Assembly: GCA_020354125.1 (NCBI GenBank)
Contig: CP070643.1
Span: 1,276,610-1,323,021, forward strand
DNA: 46,412 bases
Source of the DNA: Betaproteobacteria bacterium
Lineage (GTDB): Bacteria; Pseudomonadota; Gammaproteobacteria; Burkholderiales; Eutrophovitaceae
Direction: 5' to 3'
This document shows positions 16,581-26,102 of this stretch, piece by piece. The notes beneath the pieces are model-generated. The model did not search any database, was not told the origin of the DNA, and was given only the letters and a program-made list of their open reading frames with translations. The first letter of the stretch is position 1. The number at the start of each line of letters is the position of its first letter. Both the position numbers and the translations under genes were made by a program.

Positions 16581-18380
16581 TCACACCGTGATGCGTCGAT
16601 GATAAGTGAGCCACTCAATGAACAGCAGCGCAGCTGCCAGCATCAGCAACAACGCCGACAATCCAACAGGCAACTGGTCCGCTACGTCAGTCGCGTCGGC
16701 CTCCGTCTCATCTACAACAGCAGTTTGATTGACGTTACTGATACGCCGCTCGAGCAAATTGACCGTAATTCGCAACGGGCGATCGCTGCCAAGTGCGGTG
16801 TAAAGGCCGGGCCGTGTCGCATCGAAGAAACTGCGGCCATCGACTGTGACCACTGGCACCTCGGAACCGTCCATTGCATACACGCGTGCGTCGTCAAACG
16901 GAACCGTAACCATGCCGGGTTGCTCGCGCAGGATCTCCGGCTCATCGGCGAGCCAATTGATACTGTTTCCAAGAAACAGCGGAAAGCCTGCCAGCAAGCC
17001 GAAATTGGAACTGGCAACATCAAATCCCAACAACACCCAGCGCATCGCCCCGTCATGCGCCAGCGCGAGCACCTTTTCGTCACTGGTGCGAAGCAACACC
17101 GTTGTCGATGCATCGTTAGGTGACTGCAGGTAATTGCCTTGTTCTATAGACAAATCGCGCAACGAGATGTCGCGCAGCACGGAATGCCTGGTATCGGCCG
17201 ACGCTATTTCGGGAAAGCTCGCGGTGCCGGCACGCGCAGGGAGCCAGTCAACCGATCTGGCACCGATCAGCAGTGCCGGGGCCGACGGTGGTTCAGACGG
17301 CACAAAGCGATCGAACACGAATATGTCTGTCTGGTTTGGACTCGTAACCACTTGATCCATGTAGCGGCGTGGTGACACAGTGTTTAGACGCACCCGCGGC
17401 TGCGCACTGAGTGATTTGGCCAGGTAATCACTATCCGACCTCGTCACCAGAGTAACTCGCACAATACGGCGAGACGAAAGATAGCCGTAGGCGATGTCAT
17501 CATCTGCATAGCCGTCTCGGGCCGACGTCAACGCAGCGCGGATCGGACCCCCGGGAAAGTCCGAAAGATCAAACGTGTGTCCAGCAAAACTGTCAGCTTC
17601 GATCGAGATCTTGCGCGTCACACGCTGCTCGCCAAGTCCACTGATAACAACCTCTGTTGTCACCGGCTCGCTGCCCGCGTTAAACACCTCGACAAAAGCC
17701 TCACGTTGCGCCGGATCACCTGGCACGTTCTGGAAATCAAATGCCGTGATGCCGAGATTGGGTGCCGCCTCAAAAACGGAAACCGTTACAAAATCGGAAG
17801 GCGGCAGGCCCAGAAGCACGCCGTCGGTCACCACATATCTGCCTTCTGCCGGAATCGAGGCAATCGCCGACGGAACGATGGGCTGAAAAGACTGGCCGAG
17901 CTCCAGCGATAGAACAGTCTCGATGGCCTTGTTGCGCGATTCGAATGCCGGTGTGACGAGCCGGCGCTGCGTGTCGACGACCATCACCTGAGTCGCCGAG
18001 GAAAAATCGTTGATCAAGTCAACAGCGCGATCTTTGGCGAGTTCGAAGCGCTGCGCTCCGCTCCCGGTTCTGGTCGCCATCGTCGGCGCGTTGTCAACGA
18101 CGATGATCGCCTTGCCACTGCCGGCAGCGCCTTCGGTTCCGGGGCGAACAACTGCCAGGACGATGCAGACGCAGGCAACCGAGGCAATCAGCACCGACAG
18201 CCACCAGCGCCAGCGATCCGAGACGCGCCGAGTCGCCTCCAGGACTTTCTGCCAGATCAAATTCGAAGACACAAAAAAGTGCCGCGCAGGAGGACGCAGC
18301 AGGTACAGAAGCATGACTGCGGCTAGTGTTGCCGCAACCGCGCCGCCGACCACGAGCGCAGACAGCGGAAAAGCGTTCAT
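16581..18380 (-). CDS. BatA-like membrane protein with degenerate VWA domain
   Basis: The 599-residue protein starts with a BatA N-terminal module: a membrane helix (about 7-28), FFVSSNLIWQKVL, and a second helix (about 60-80). A VWA-like fold follows, but its metal-binding DxSxS is DNAPT, so metal binding is probably lost. A long extracytoplasmic beta-rich region and a C-terminal helix (about 572-592) with LTYHRR complete it. Its start overlaps the stop of the DUF58 gene by 4 bp and its stop is 4 bp from the next start, so the three genes are a translationally coupled unit. Its role is inferred only from the MoxR-operon context. Confidence 0.8.
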   Translation of the reverse strand: MNAFPLSALVVGGAVAATLAAVMLLYLLRPPARHFFVSSNLIWQKVLEATRRVSDRWRWWLSVLIASVACVCIVLAVVRPGTEGAAGSGKAIIVVDNAPTMATRTGSGAQRFELAKDRAVDLINDFSSATQVMVVDTQRRLVTPAFESRNKAIETVLSLELGQSFQPIVPSAIASIPAEGRYVVTDGVLLGLPPSDFVTVSVFEAAPNLGITAFDFQNVPGDPAQREAFVEVFNAGSEPVTTEVVISGLGEQRVTRKISIEADSFAGHTFDLSDFPGGPIRAALTSARDGYADDDIAYGYLSSRRIVRVTLVTRSDSDYLAKSLSAQPRVRLNTVSPRRYMDQVVTSPNQTDIFVFDRFVPSEPPSAPALLIGARSVDWLPARAGTASFPEIASADTRHSVLRDISLRDLSIEQGNYLQSPNDASTTVLLRTSDEKVLALAHDGAMRWVLLGFDVASSNFGLLAGFPLFLGNSINWLADEPEILREQPGMVTVPFDDARVYAMDGSEVPVVTVDGRSFFDATRPGLYTALGSDRPLRITVNLLERRISNVNQTAVVDETEADATDVADQLPVGLSALLLMLAAALLFIEWLTYHRRITV

Positions 18381-19255
18381 CGCAACAGGCCTTCTTGGCG
18401 CAGGGCGCGCAACATCAATTGCTCAAATGGTGCATCAGTATCAGCGCGCAAATAGCCCCAGCCATGGCTGCGGCAGAAAGCCTCGATCTCGGAACAATAC
18501 TTGGCAAAGCCCTTGCGGTAGCTATCCAGAAGTTCCGGCGTGAGATGCGCCTTGAGGCTGGACCCGTCTTCGGAATCCACAAGCACGACATCATCGCCGA
18601 ATGACGGCTCGCGATCTTCCGGGCTGATAATATGCGCGGCAAAGACGTCGTGACCAAAGCGGCGGATCACCTGAAAAGCCGGCTCGAATCCCGCTCTGTC
18701 GAGAAAATCAGAAGTGACGATGACCATACCGCGCGTGCGCTTGGCACCAAAGAACTTGCGAAAGGCATTTTGCAGACTGGTGCTTCCTTGCGGAGTGAGT
18801 TTCTCCAGGAAATGCAGCGTGCGCCACATCTGGTTCTTGCCGCGCCGCGCCGGCATCTCGCTGAGCACACCATCTGCAAAGGCAATCACGCTGACTCGGT
18901 CGTGATTGATTAAACCAACGTAGGCGAGCGCGGCAGCAAAACGGCGCGCAAACTCCAGCTTGTCGGTGCCGCCCACTCCCATCGACTTGCTGACGTCGAC
19001 AAAGATGTAGATCGGTAAGTCGGCTTCTTCTTCGAACAGGCGCAGAATGAGCCGGTCGAGACGCATGTACGTGCCCCAGTCCAGATTACGCGTGTCATCA
19101 CCGGGTGAATAAGGGCGGTAATCGGTGAACACCATGCCGGTGCCGGTGCGACGCGAGCGATGGTGACCGCGCAGATGTCCGGCCACAGGACGACGCGTGA
19201 CCAGTGCAAGATTTTCTAGCTGGCGAAGGAACTCTTCACTAAGTTCGACCGACAT
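18377..19255 (-). CDS. DUF58 family protein of the MoxR operon
   Basis: The 292-residue protein has the DUF58 signature DYRPYSPGDDTRNLDW (about 45-60), preceded by GHHRSRRTGTG, and then a VWA-like fold with an intact MIDAS DVSKS (about 88-92). No membrane segment is obvious. DUF58 proteins are nearly always partners of MoxR ATPases. It follows moxR by 75 bp and overlaps the BatA-like gene by 4 bp. Confidence 0.92.
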   Translation of the reverse strand: MSVELSEEFLRQLENLALVTRRPVAGHLRGHHRSRRTGTGMVFTDYRPYSPGDDTRNLDWGTYMRLDRLILRLFEEEADLPIYIFVDVSKSMGVGGTDKLEFARRFAAALAYVGLINHDRVSVIAFADGVLSEMPARRGKNQMWRTLHFLEKLTPQGSTSLQNAFRKFFGAKRTRGMVIVTSDFLDRAGFEPAFQVIRRFGHDVFAAHIISPEDREPSFGDDVVLVDSEDGSSLKAHLTPELLDSYRKGFAKYCSEIEAFCRSHGWGYLRADTDAPFEQLMLRALRQEGLLR

Positions 19256-19330
19256 GAGAAGCGAAACTCTACTGGCGCTGGCCGATCAAGCGGCCTGAGG
19301 TGTTGGCCTGGCAACAACTGGTTGACCGCA

Positions 19331-20359
19331 TCATGCGCCGGGCTCTTCGACGGATTCAACAATGCGTTGGAGAATGTCGTCGGTTTCGATTCGCTCGGCC
19401 TCGGCCTCGAAATTCAACAGCACACGATGGCGCAATGCCGCTAGTGTGACGGCGCGAACATCTTCGCAGCTCACGTGCACCCGGTCGCTCATCAGCGCGT
19501 TGACTTTTGCGCCCAGAATCAGCGACTGTACGCCACGCGGGCTCGAGCCGAAGCGCACATACTTCTTCGCCATGTCATGGGCTTTTTCACTTTCCGGATG
19601 GGTCGCAAGAGTAAGCGCGATGGCGTATTCCATGACCGGCTTCGAAACAGGCACTGAGCGCGCGATATCACGCATCTCGAGAATCTGTTCCTGTTCCAGT
19701 ACTCGGTTGACTTCCGGCTCAGCCTGCTGGGTCGTGCGATCGACGATGCTGTAGAGTTGATCAGCCGCCGGAAAATCGAGACGCAGCTTGAACAGGAAGC
19801 GGTCCATTTGCGCTTCGGGCAGCGGGTACGTGCCCTCCATCTCGATCGGATTCTGGGTCGCCAAAACGAAGAACGGCTGGTCGAGATTGTGTGTCGTACC
19901 ACCCGCCGAAACACTGTTTTCCTGCATCGCCTCGAGCAGAGCCGATTGCGTCTTCGGAGTGGCACGATTGATCTCATCGGCGAGCACCATGTTTGCAAAG
20001 ATGGGCCCTCTCTGGAACTCGAAGTGCTTCGCCCCTGCGTCATCTTCTCTGACAACATTGGTTCCAATAATGTCGCCCGGCATCAGGTCCGGCGTGAACT
20101 GGATGCGCGAAAACTTCAGGTGCGTCACGTCAGCCAGCGTCTGCACAAGTTTCGTTTTCCCAACGCCCGGTATGCCTTCGAGCAGGACATGTCCCTTGAC
20201 GAGCAGGCAAGTCATTACACCGTTAATGACTTCATCGTTGCCGACGATGATGCGCGACACTTCCTCGCATACGCGCTTGAAATGATCCCGAAACTCCTCG
20301 ATCTGTCGCTCTACCTCACCGCTCATTTGTGGCCGCTGTTCCTCTGTTACCGTACTCAT
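19331..20359 (-). CDS. MoxR-family AAA+ ATPase
   Basis: The 342-residue protein has Walker A GIPGVGKT (62-69), Walker B VLADEINR (125-132), a pre-sensor ATQNPIEMEGTYPLPEAQ segment and the C-terminal lid with KYVRFGSSPRG. It is typical in length. MoxR ATPases act as chaperone-like remodelers together with VWA-domain partners, here encoded by the three genes that follow. The start codon is 33 bp after the stop of the coiled-coil membrane protein gene. The substrate of this system is not known. Confidence 0.95.
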   Translation of the reverse strand: MSTVTEEQRPQMSGEVERQIEEFRDHFKRVCEEVSRIIVGNDEVINGVMTCLLVKGHVLLEGIPGVGKTKLVQTLADVTHLKFSRIQFTPDLMPGDIIGTNVVREDDAGAKHFEFQRGPIFANMVLADEINRATPKTQSALLEAMQENSVSAGGTTHNLDQPFFVLATQNPIEMEGTYPLPEAQMDRFLFKLRLDFPAADQLYSIVDRTTQQAEPEVNRVLEQEQILEMRDIARSVPVSKPVMEYAIALTLATHPESEKAHDMAKKYVRFGSSPRGVQSLILGAKVNALMSDRVHVSCEDVRAVTLAALRHRVLLNFEAEAERIETDDILQRIVESVEEPGA

Positions 20360-20392
20360 TTGTTACCGCCGTTAATTAGTTATCGCAGTTGA

Positions 20393-21970
20393 TTAGTTAC
20401 TGCCTTCGTGAATATTGACAAAGTAATCGCGAACCGCCTGCTGCTGCTCAATCGGGATACGGCTCGGCTGCATCACATCGGCACGGTTGTAATCATCGCG
20501 CGCTCGGACGTCGGCAAGCGCGGCCTTTGATGTCTCCTGCTGGCTGGCTGAGTAGAACCAGCCAGAATCTTCCTCGTCGTCTTCCTTCGCTTCTTCGTCA
20601 CCGCTGACTTTTACGCGTTCGAGCTTGAGAACGGCGTCCAGGCGTTTGGTCGCCCTGCCCTCGAGCGCCCTGGCGGCAGCGCTCCCGCTCGGCGCTCCCG
20701 TTGTGCTGCCTTCATCATCCTGATCGGTCTCGCCAGGTACCATCGCTGCCTGACGAAACATGGTGGCCCCGCGCAAATCACTTTTTCCGGTATCCGGTGA
20801 AGGCGCGCCGAGCGGGGTTTCGCCCTTGAAACTGGAGTCCGACGGAGAGATCTCGCTTGACTGCGGGGTCATGCCGACCAGTTCATCCATCTCGTTCATC
20901 GTCCTGCGCGCGGCATTGGCCTGCTGCTGCCTTCGCATCGTTTCCTGCGCGTCCTCCAGATTTTCGAGAAGGCGGGTAACCGATTCTTCATTCATGGAAC
21001 CGTTCATATTGGTGAGATCACGCGCGATCTCTCCGATATCCTGACCGACAGGCGATTCGGCGCGTGTGCCCTGTGCCGACTCTTGCTGTTCACCGCTTAC
21101 CTCGCCCGCTGCGCCGCGAAGTTCTTCGCGCATCTCCTGCAGCATGCCGACCGCGTCCTCGATGCGCCCCTGCTCAATTGCTTCAGCGACCTCCTCGAGT
21201 CCGGGCTTCCCTTTCATTGCCCGCGCCAGCCGCGCCAGCCCCTCCCGGGTGACACTGGCTTGCATATTCAGCTTATCGACCGCGTCACGCGCTTGAATGA
21301 GCGCTTCCTGCCGTTCCTGCCTCGATGCACCGCTACGCTCAAACGTTTCCAATGCGCGGTCGAGTTGCTTGATTTCTTCCTCTCCGGACGTCGCCGCCGC
21401 CAACAGGGCACGTGCGGATTGCAAATCTGATTCTGTTTGCGCGATGACGTTGGGTGCAGTACCAGCACGCACCAGATTCGGACCGCTCCACATCGCTGCA
21501 GCGAGCACTACGGCAGGGACAATGGCCAGCAACAGACTCCTCGGCACTCTAACCGGCAGAACGCGCGCGCCACGCACTTGTTGCGCCGTTCGAGCAGCAT
21601 TCGCCACGTGCATGCGGACAAAAGCTGCACCGTCGTCGGCTTGTTCTTTCTGCGACACGAACCAGTAAGCGCTTTTCAGTTCGTCGTGCAACGGCAACCG
21701 CGCGTCGATCAGGCTGGCAGCCTGCGCCATCGATACCCGCTTGAGCGCACGAGAGATCACCAACAAGCAGAAAGCGACCAGCGCCACGACCAGCACAGAC
21801 TGGTAGAAACCGTTGATCGCGTCGGCCAGCGACGTGCGTATCAGCACGAACGCGGCCAGTGCGAACAGCACCACACAAAGTGCGAATCCGGCCTCGCGCA
21901 GCACACGCGCGAGGCGCATTCGCGCGGCAACTTTCCGCAACAGCCCGATAATGACTTCACGATCTTTCAT
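20393..21970 (-). CDS. Membrane protein with long charged coiled-coil region, first gene of the MoxR operon
   Basis: The 525-residue protein has two N-terminal membrane helices (about 25-46 and 58-76), then a third at about 148-165, and then a long acidic and glutamine-rich helical part with likely coiled coils (about 180-350), followed by low-complexity Ser, Gly, Asp and Glu stretches with EEAKEDDEEDSG near residue 470. I recognise a resemblance to DUF4175-like proteins that accompany MoxR operons but cannot assign the family firmly. It is 33 bp upstream of moxR, so it is probably the first gene of that transcript. Confidence 0.75.
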   Translation of the reverse strand: MKDREVIIGLLRKVAARMRLARVLREAGFALCVVLFALAAFVLIRTSLADAINGFYQSVLVVALVAFCLLVISRALKRVSMAQAASLIDARLPLHDELKSAYWFVSQKEQADDGAAFVRMHVANAARTAQQVRGARVLPVRVPRSLLLAIVPAVVLAAAMWSGPNLVRAGTAPNVIAQTESDLQSARALLAAATSGEEEIKQLDRALETFERSGASRQERQEALIQARDAVDKLNMQASVTREGLARLARAMKGKPGLEEVAEAIEQGRIEDAVGMLQEMREELRGAAGEVSGEQQESAQGTRAESPVGQDIGEIARDLTNMNGSMNEESVTRLLENLEDAQETMRRQQQANAARRTMNEMDELVGMTPQSSEISPSDSSFKGETPLGAPSPDTGKSDLRGATMFRQAAMVPGETDQDDEGSTTGAPSGSAAARALEGRATKRLDAVLKLERVKVSGDEEAKEDDEEDSGWFYSASQQETSKAALADVRARDDYNRADVMQPSRIPIEQQQAVRDYFVNIHEGSN

Positions 21971-22088
21971 ATCGGGCCCGATTGTATCGCAGCGCTAGAC
22001 CCGCCGCGAGTAAACTGCCTGAGAACGAGCACCCGCGAACCCGGACTCAGGTAACATTAGCGACAGAATTGTTGTTAAGGATGAACTG

Positions 22089-23507
22089 ATGGGCATGCTG
22101 CAGGGCAGATTCATTGCGCTCGCGTTGCTGGCGCTTGTATTTTTGTGGCCACATCAGCTCAGAGCGGCCGACAAGCCGCACATCGTATACATTCTGGCCA
22201 ACGACCTCGGCTGGAAGGACGTTGGCTATCACGGCGGCAGGCCTGCCACCCCGCGCCTGGACGCGCTTGCCGGGTCAGGCGCGCGCCTCGAACGTTTCTA
22301 CACGCAGCCCAACTCAACGCCGACACGCGCCGCCATCATGACCGGACGCTACCCGATGCGCTATGGAATGCAGATGCTGTCGCTACTGCCATGGAGTAGT
22401 TACGGCTTGCCGCTGGACGAGCGGCTGCTGCCACAAGCGCTGAAGATGGTTGGCTATCGAACGGCGGCGTTCGGCCAATGGCAGCTTGGCCACGCGTCGC
22501 GCGACCTCCTCCCGACGCACCGCGGCTTTGATTACTTCTATGGCAACCACAACGCGCTACTTAACCACTACAGAAAAACCGATCTGACTGGTAAGCGGGA
22601 CTGGCATCGCGGCGAGAGGCTGATCCGGGAAAACGGCTTCGCCACGTCATTGATTGCCCGCGACGCGGCAGCATTCATTGCCGACCACGACACCTCGCGT
22701 CCGCTGTTCATGTACGTGTCCTTGCCTTCACCGGCGGCACCCCCGCAAGCGCCGGCCAATTACGTTGCCAAGTACCAGGATGTCGGCGATGAGCAACGAG
22801 GCGTCTACTACGCAATGATTAGTGAGATGGATGCCGCAGTTGGAACCATTGTTGACGCCATCGAAGCAAAAGGAATGAGCGAAAACACTTTGCTTATATT
22901 CCACAGCGACAACGGTGGCGCAGTCAAAAACAAGTATCTCAGTGGCGACGGCGACGTATTACGCAACGTCGCCAACAATGGTCCATTCAGAAACGGACGT
23001 GGTTCAATGTACGAAGGTGCAATTCGTGTCGTGGCGCTGGCGGTATGGCCTGGACGCATCGAGCCCGGTGTGATTTCGGAGCGCATCCATGTGACCGACA
23101 TGTATCCGACTCTGCTGAACCTGGCCGGAGCGCCGCTGGATAACAAGAGCCAGGTTAAGCCGATCGATGGGATCGATGCATGGCCGGTCATTGCCACTGG
23201 TGAACTCGGTTCACGCGACGAAATGCTCATCCATGTCGACGAGTTTCGGGGCGCGGTCATGGTTGGCAACTGGAAACTGATCTTGTACGGGACCCTGCCG
23301 TCGCGACTCGAGTTGTACAACGTCGCTGACGACCCGTCCGAGGAGGACAACCGGGCGAAGCGAAATCCGGAACGCGTACAGGCACTGTTGGCTCGCCTGA
23401 ACGAATACGCGTGGGAAATGAAGCCGTCCTTGTACCTTGACGATCTGGCTGCCGCCCGCTCCTACGACACTCCCATCTTCTGGGGAGAAAACCCGCCGCG
23501 TCCTTGA
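22089..23507 (+). CDS. Exported sulfatase-fold protein with several altered active-site residues
   Basis: A signal peptide (about 1-27, ending LRAAD) precedes a sulfatase fold of normal length (472 residues). The C-x-P-x-R box is STPTR, with Ser76 at the formylglycine position; some bacterial sulfatases use Ser at this site. The metal motif DDLG is ANDLG (Asn38). GKWHLG is GQWQLG (Gln130, Gln132), losing catalytic Lys and His. The H-x-P loop has Ala216. HSDNGG (Asp274, Asn275) is intact. Normal sulfatase hydrolysis therefore looks unlikely. The closest fold relatives are arylsulfatase B-like enzymes. The ATG is preceded by AAGGA. The FMN oxidase follows 48 bp downstream. Confidence 0.85.
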   Translation: MGMLQGRFIALALLALVFLWPHQLRAADKPHIVYILANDLGWKDVGYHGGRPATPRLDALAGSGARLERFYTQPNSTPTRAAIMTGRYPMRYGMQMLSLLPWSSYGLPLDERLLPQALKMVGYRTAAFGQWQLGHASRDLLPTHRGFDYFYGNHNALLNHYRKTDLTGKRDWHRGERLIRENGFATSLIARDAAAFIADHDTSRPLFMYVSLPSPAAPPQAPANYVAKYQDVGDEQRGVYYAMISEMDAAVGTIVDAIEAKGMSENTLLIFHSDNGGAVKNKYLSGDGDVLRNVANNGPFRNGRGSMYEGAIRVVALAVWPGRIEPGVISERIHVTDMYPTLLNLAGAPLDNKSQVKPIDGIDAWPVIATGELGSRDEMLIHVDEFRGAVMVGNWKLILYGTLPSRLELYNVADDPSEEDNRAKRNPERVQALLARLNEYAWEMKPSLYLDDLAAARSYDTPIFWGENPPRP

Positions 23508-23555
23508 ACACCAGCGGTACATGGCGCGGCCAATCTCATACTGGACTGAAGCGAC

Positions 23556-24689
23556 TTGAACGCCGTTAACATCGACGATCTGCGCAAACTTGCAAGGCGC
23601 CGGCTGCCGCGCGTGGTGTTCGAGTTCATCGACGGCGGCTCGCAGGACGAAGTGACGCTGCGCGCCAATCAGAGCGATTTCTCGGCGTGGCGTTTTCTGC
23701 CGCGGACGCTGACTGATATTCAACAGCGCGACCAAAGCGTCGAATTGTTCGGCGAGCGTTACGCCTCGCCTCTAATTCTTGCGCCCACCGGCCTGGCCGG
23801 GATAGTGGCGCGGAAAGGCGAACTGCAAGCCGTGCGCGCCGCCAGCCGGGCAAACCTTCCCTACTGTCTTTCCGCCATGGCGACACGCAGCATCGAAGAG
23901 ATCGCCGATGCGGCCGACGCCTCCAACTGGTTCCAACTCTACGTGCTGCGCGACCGCGGGCTCACCAAAGCGTTTATCGAGCGCGCCCGTGCGGCGAATT
24001 GTTCGGCACTGGTATTGACCGTCGATACCAAATTGCAGGGCCCGCGCGAGCGCGACATACGCAACGGCTTCACGGTGCCACCACGCTTCGGGTTTGCAAC
24101 CCTGGCCGACTTCGCCTTGCACTGGCGGTGGCTGTTCGACGTCGGACTGGGGCCGAAGATCAAATTCCGCAACTTCGAAGGAACGGACGTCAACGCCGAT
24201 GACGCGATGACGATTACCCAGTTCATCGCCAATCAGTGGGACTTGTCAGTGAGTTGGCAAGACGTCGAATGGTTCAAAGCCGCATGGGGCGGGCCAGTGC
24301 TACTGAAAGGATTGCTCAACCCTGACGATGCGGCGAAGGCGGTCGATGCCGGGGTGGACGGAGTCATCGTGTCCAATCACGGCGGCAGGCAACTGGACGG
24401 GGCGATCTCCGCGATTGCCGCGCTGCCGGCCGTTACCAAAGCCGTCGCCGGGCGCGTGCCGATCATTCTCGATGGCGGGGTGCGGCGTGGCGCCGACGTA
24501 ATCAAGGCAATCGCCTTGGGCGCAACGGCGTGCATGATCGGACGTCCCTGGCTCTACGGCCTTGCCGCCGGCGGAGAAGCCGGCGTGGACAGGGCCCTGA
24601 CCATCTTGCACGATGAGATAGACGTCGCACTGGGCCTGCTCGGCTGCGCCAGTCTGGCATCGGTTGACCGCAGCGTGCTAGTCGACTGA
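23556..24689 (+). CDS. FMN-dependent 2-hydroxyacid oxidase/dehydrogenase
   Basis: The 377-residue protein belongs to the lactate dehydrogenase/glycolate oxidase family. It has LPRVVFEFIDGGSQDE at the N-terminus, FMN-site PTGLAG and QLYVLRD, the catalytic Lys251 (LLKGL), and the SNHGGRQLD signature with His275 and Arg278, then DGGVRRGADV for phosphate binding. It oxidises an L-2-hydroxy acid to a 2-oxo acid. The start is a TTG at 23556, since no ATG gives the conserved N-terminus. Its 3' end overlaps the convergent ClC gene by 12 bp. It follows the sulfatase-like gene and may share its transcript. Confidence 0.92.
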   Translation: MNAVNIDDLRKLARRRLPRVVFEFIDGGSQDEVTLRANQSDFSAWRFLPRTLTDIQQRDQSVELFGERYASPLILAPTGLAGIVARKGELQAVRAASRANLPYCLSAMATRSIEEIADAADASNWFQLYVLRDRGLTKAFIERARAANCSALVLTVDTKLQGPRERDIRNGFTVPPRFGFATLADFALHWRWLFDVGLGPKIKFRNFEGTDVNADDAMTITQFIANQWDLSVSWQDVEWFKAAWGGPVLLKGLLNPDDAAKAVDAGVDGVIVSNHGGRQLDGAISAIAALPAVTKAVAGRVPIILDGGVRRGADVIKAIALGATACMIGRPWLYGLAAGGEAGVDRALTILHDEIDVALGLLGCASLASVDRSVLVD

Positions 24690-26102
24690 TCGCGGCGGGT
24701 TTTCTTCTGCGTCGCGCGGCGTTTCTGCGTCAGGCGGCGTGACTGTTTCTGGCGTCATTAGCTTGCCTTGGCGCCCCTTCTTATCGAGAAACTGGTCGGC
24801 CAGCGCCTTGTACAGCGGTCGGCGGCAGATGATGCGTGAACAACCTGCGGCCAACAGCGATGCCGCCATCAAAGGCACGATCATGTCGTGGTTGTCGGTC
24901 ATTTCGATGACAATCACGAACGCGGTAACCGGCGCCTGCACCACCCCGGCAAAATAAGCCACCATGCCCAGCACAATGACGGCGCCGGCCGGTGCGTAAG
25001 GCGCCAGCGCCGCCAGATTGTCACCCAGCCCGGCGCCAATGGCGAGAGACGGCGCGAACACGCCGCCGGGGATGCCGCTGACGTACGAAACGAGGGTCGC
25101 GACGAGTTTGAGAATGCCGTAGGCGGCAGACAGTTCGCCAGTTCCCTCGAGAATGCTGCGCGCCTCGTGGTATCCGGTGCCGTAAGTGCTGCCACCAGAA
25201 ATCGCACCGATAACCGCCAGCGCGAATCCGCAATACGCGGCAAACATGATCGGACGCCTGCGGGCGTATTCTCCCAACCGTCCCGGCAAGCCTCGTCGCG
25301 AGAAGACAATCAGCAGCTGGCTGAAGGCGCCGCCGGCGAATCCACCAACAACGCCGCAAGTCAGGACCGCGATCCACGCCGTCGATCCATCGAGAACGGC
25401 CGCCGTACTACCAAAATACGTGTAGTCGCCCAGCCACCACAGGGAGACGATACCGGCCACGATCACCGCAGTGAGCACGGTACCGCTGGTGCGGCTCTCG
25501 AAGGAGCGGCTCATTTCCTCGATGGCAAACACAACGCCGGCCAGCGGCGTATTGAATGCGGCGGCAACCCCAGCCGCGCCGCCGGCCAGAATCAAGCCAC
25601 GCTCGGCCTCGATTCGGGAAAAGCGGGTCAAACGACCGAGCGAGTGCATGATCGAGGCGCCGATCTGCACCGTCGGCCCCTCGCGCCCGACCGACGCGCC
25701 AGAAAACAGTCCCAGCACGGTAAGCAGAAACTTGCCGATCGCAACTCGGGGCGAGAGCAACTTGTCGCGCAATTTCTCATCCGATACGCCAAGCGCGGCG
25801 ATGGTCTGTGGAATACCACTGCCTTGAGTACCGGGGAAAAACCGTCGCGTGATCCAGACTACCAGAGCCAGTCCGGCCGGCCCGATGATAAAGGGCAGTA
25901 CCGGACCAAACGGGGCGGGCAAGTCGACCATGCGCTGATGGACATCGTTAGCGAACTCCGCTGACAAGGCAAAGGCGATCGCCGCCACACCAACGGCGAC
26001 GGCGCCGCACCAGAGTACTATCCGCCGCAGCCAAAGGCGTGGGTGCAGCCAGGCATAGCGTCCGCGGCGCAGCCAGCTGGAAGGAACGACCCCGTTAGCC
26101 AC
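24678..26102 (-). CDS. ClC-type chloride/proton antiporter
   Basis: A 474-residue polytopic membrane protein with all three ClC signature loops: GSGIPQ (94-99), GREGP (139-143) with the external gating Glu141, and GIPGGVFAPSLAIGAG. The internal proton glutamate is probably in FAIEEM (Glu195-Glu196), which favours exchange rather than channel activity. The C-terminus has a short acidic and Pro-rich tail in the cytoplasm without CBS domains. The start is a GTG at 26102 with no strong ribosome binding site. It is convergent with the FMN oxidase. Confidence 0.93.
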   Translation of the reverse strand: MANGVVPSSWLRRGRYAWLHPRLWLRRIVLWCGAVAVGVAAIAFALSAEFANDVHQRMVDLPAPFGPVLPFIIGPAGLALVVWITRRFFPGTQGSGIPQTIAALGVSDEKLRDKLLSPRVAIGKFLLTVLGLFSGASVGREGPTVQIGASIMHSLGRLTRFSRIEAERGLILAGGAAGVAAAFNTPLAGVVFAIEEMSRSFESRTSGTVLTAVIVAGIVSLWWLGDYTYFGSTAAVLDGSTAWIAVLTCGVVGGFAGGAFSQLLIVFSRRGLPGRLGEYARRRPIMFAAYCGFALAVIGAISGGSTYGTGYHEARSILEGTGELSAAYGILKLVATLVSYVSGIPGGVFAPSLAIGAGLGDNLAALAPYAPAGAVIVLGMVAYFAGVVQAPVTAFVIVIEMTDNHDMIVPLMAASLLAAGCSRIICRRPLYKALADQFLDKKGRQGKLMTPETVTPPDAETPRDAEENPPRSVD

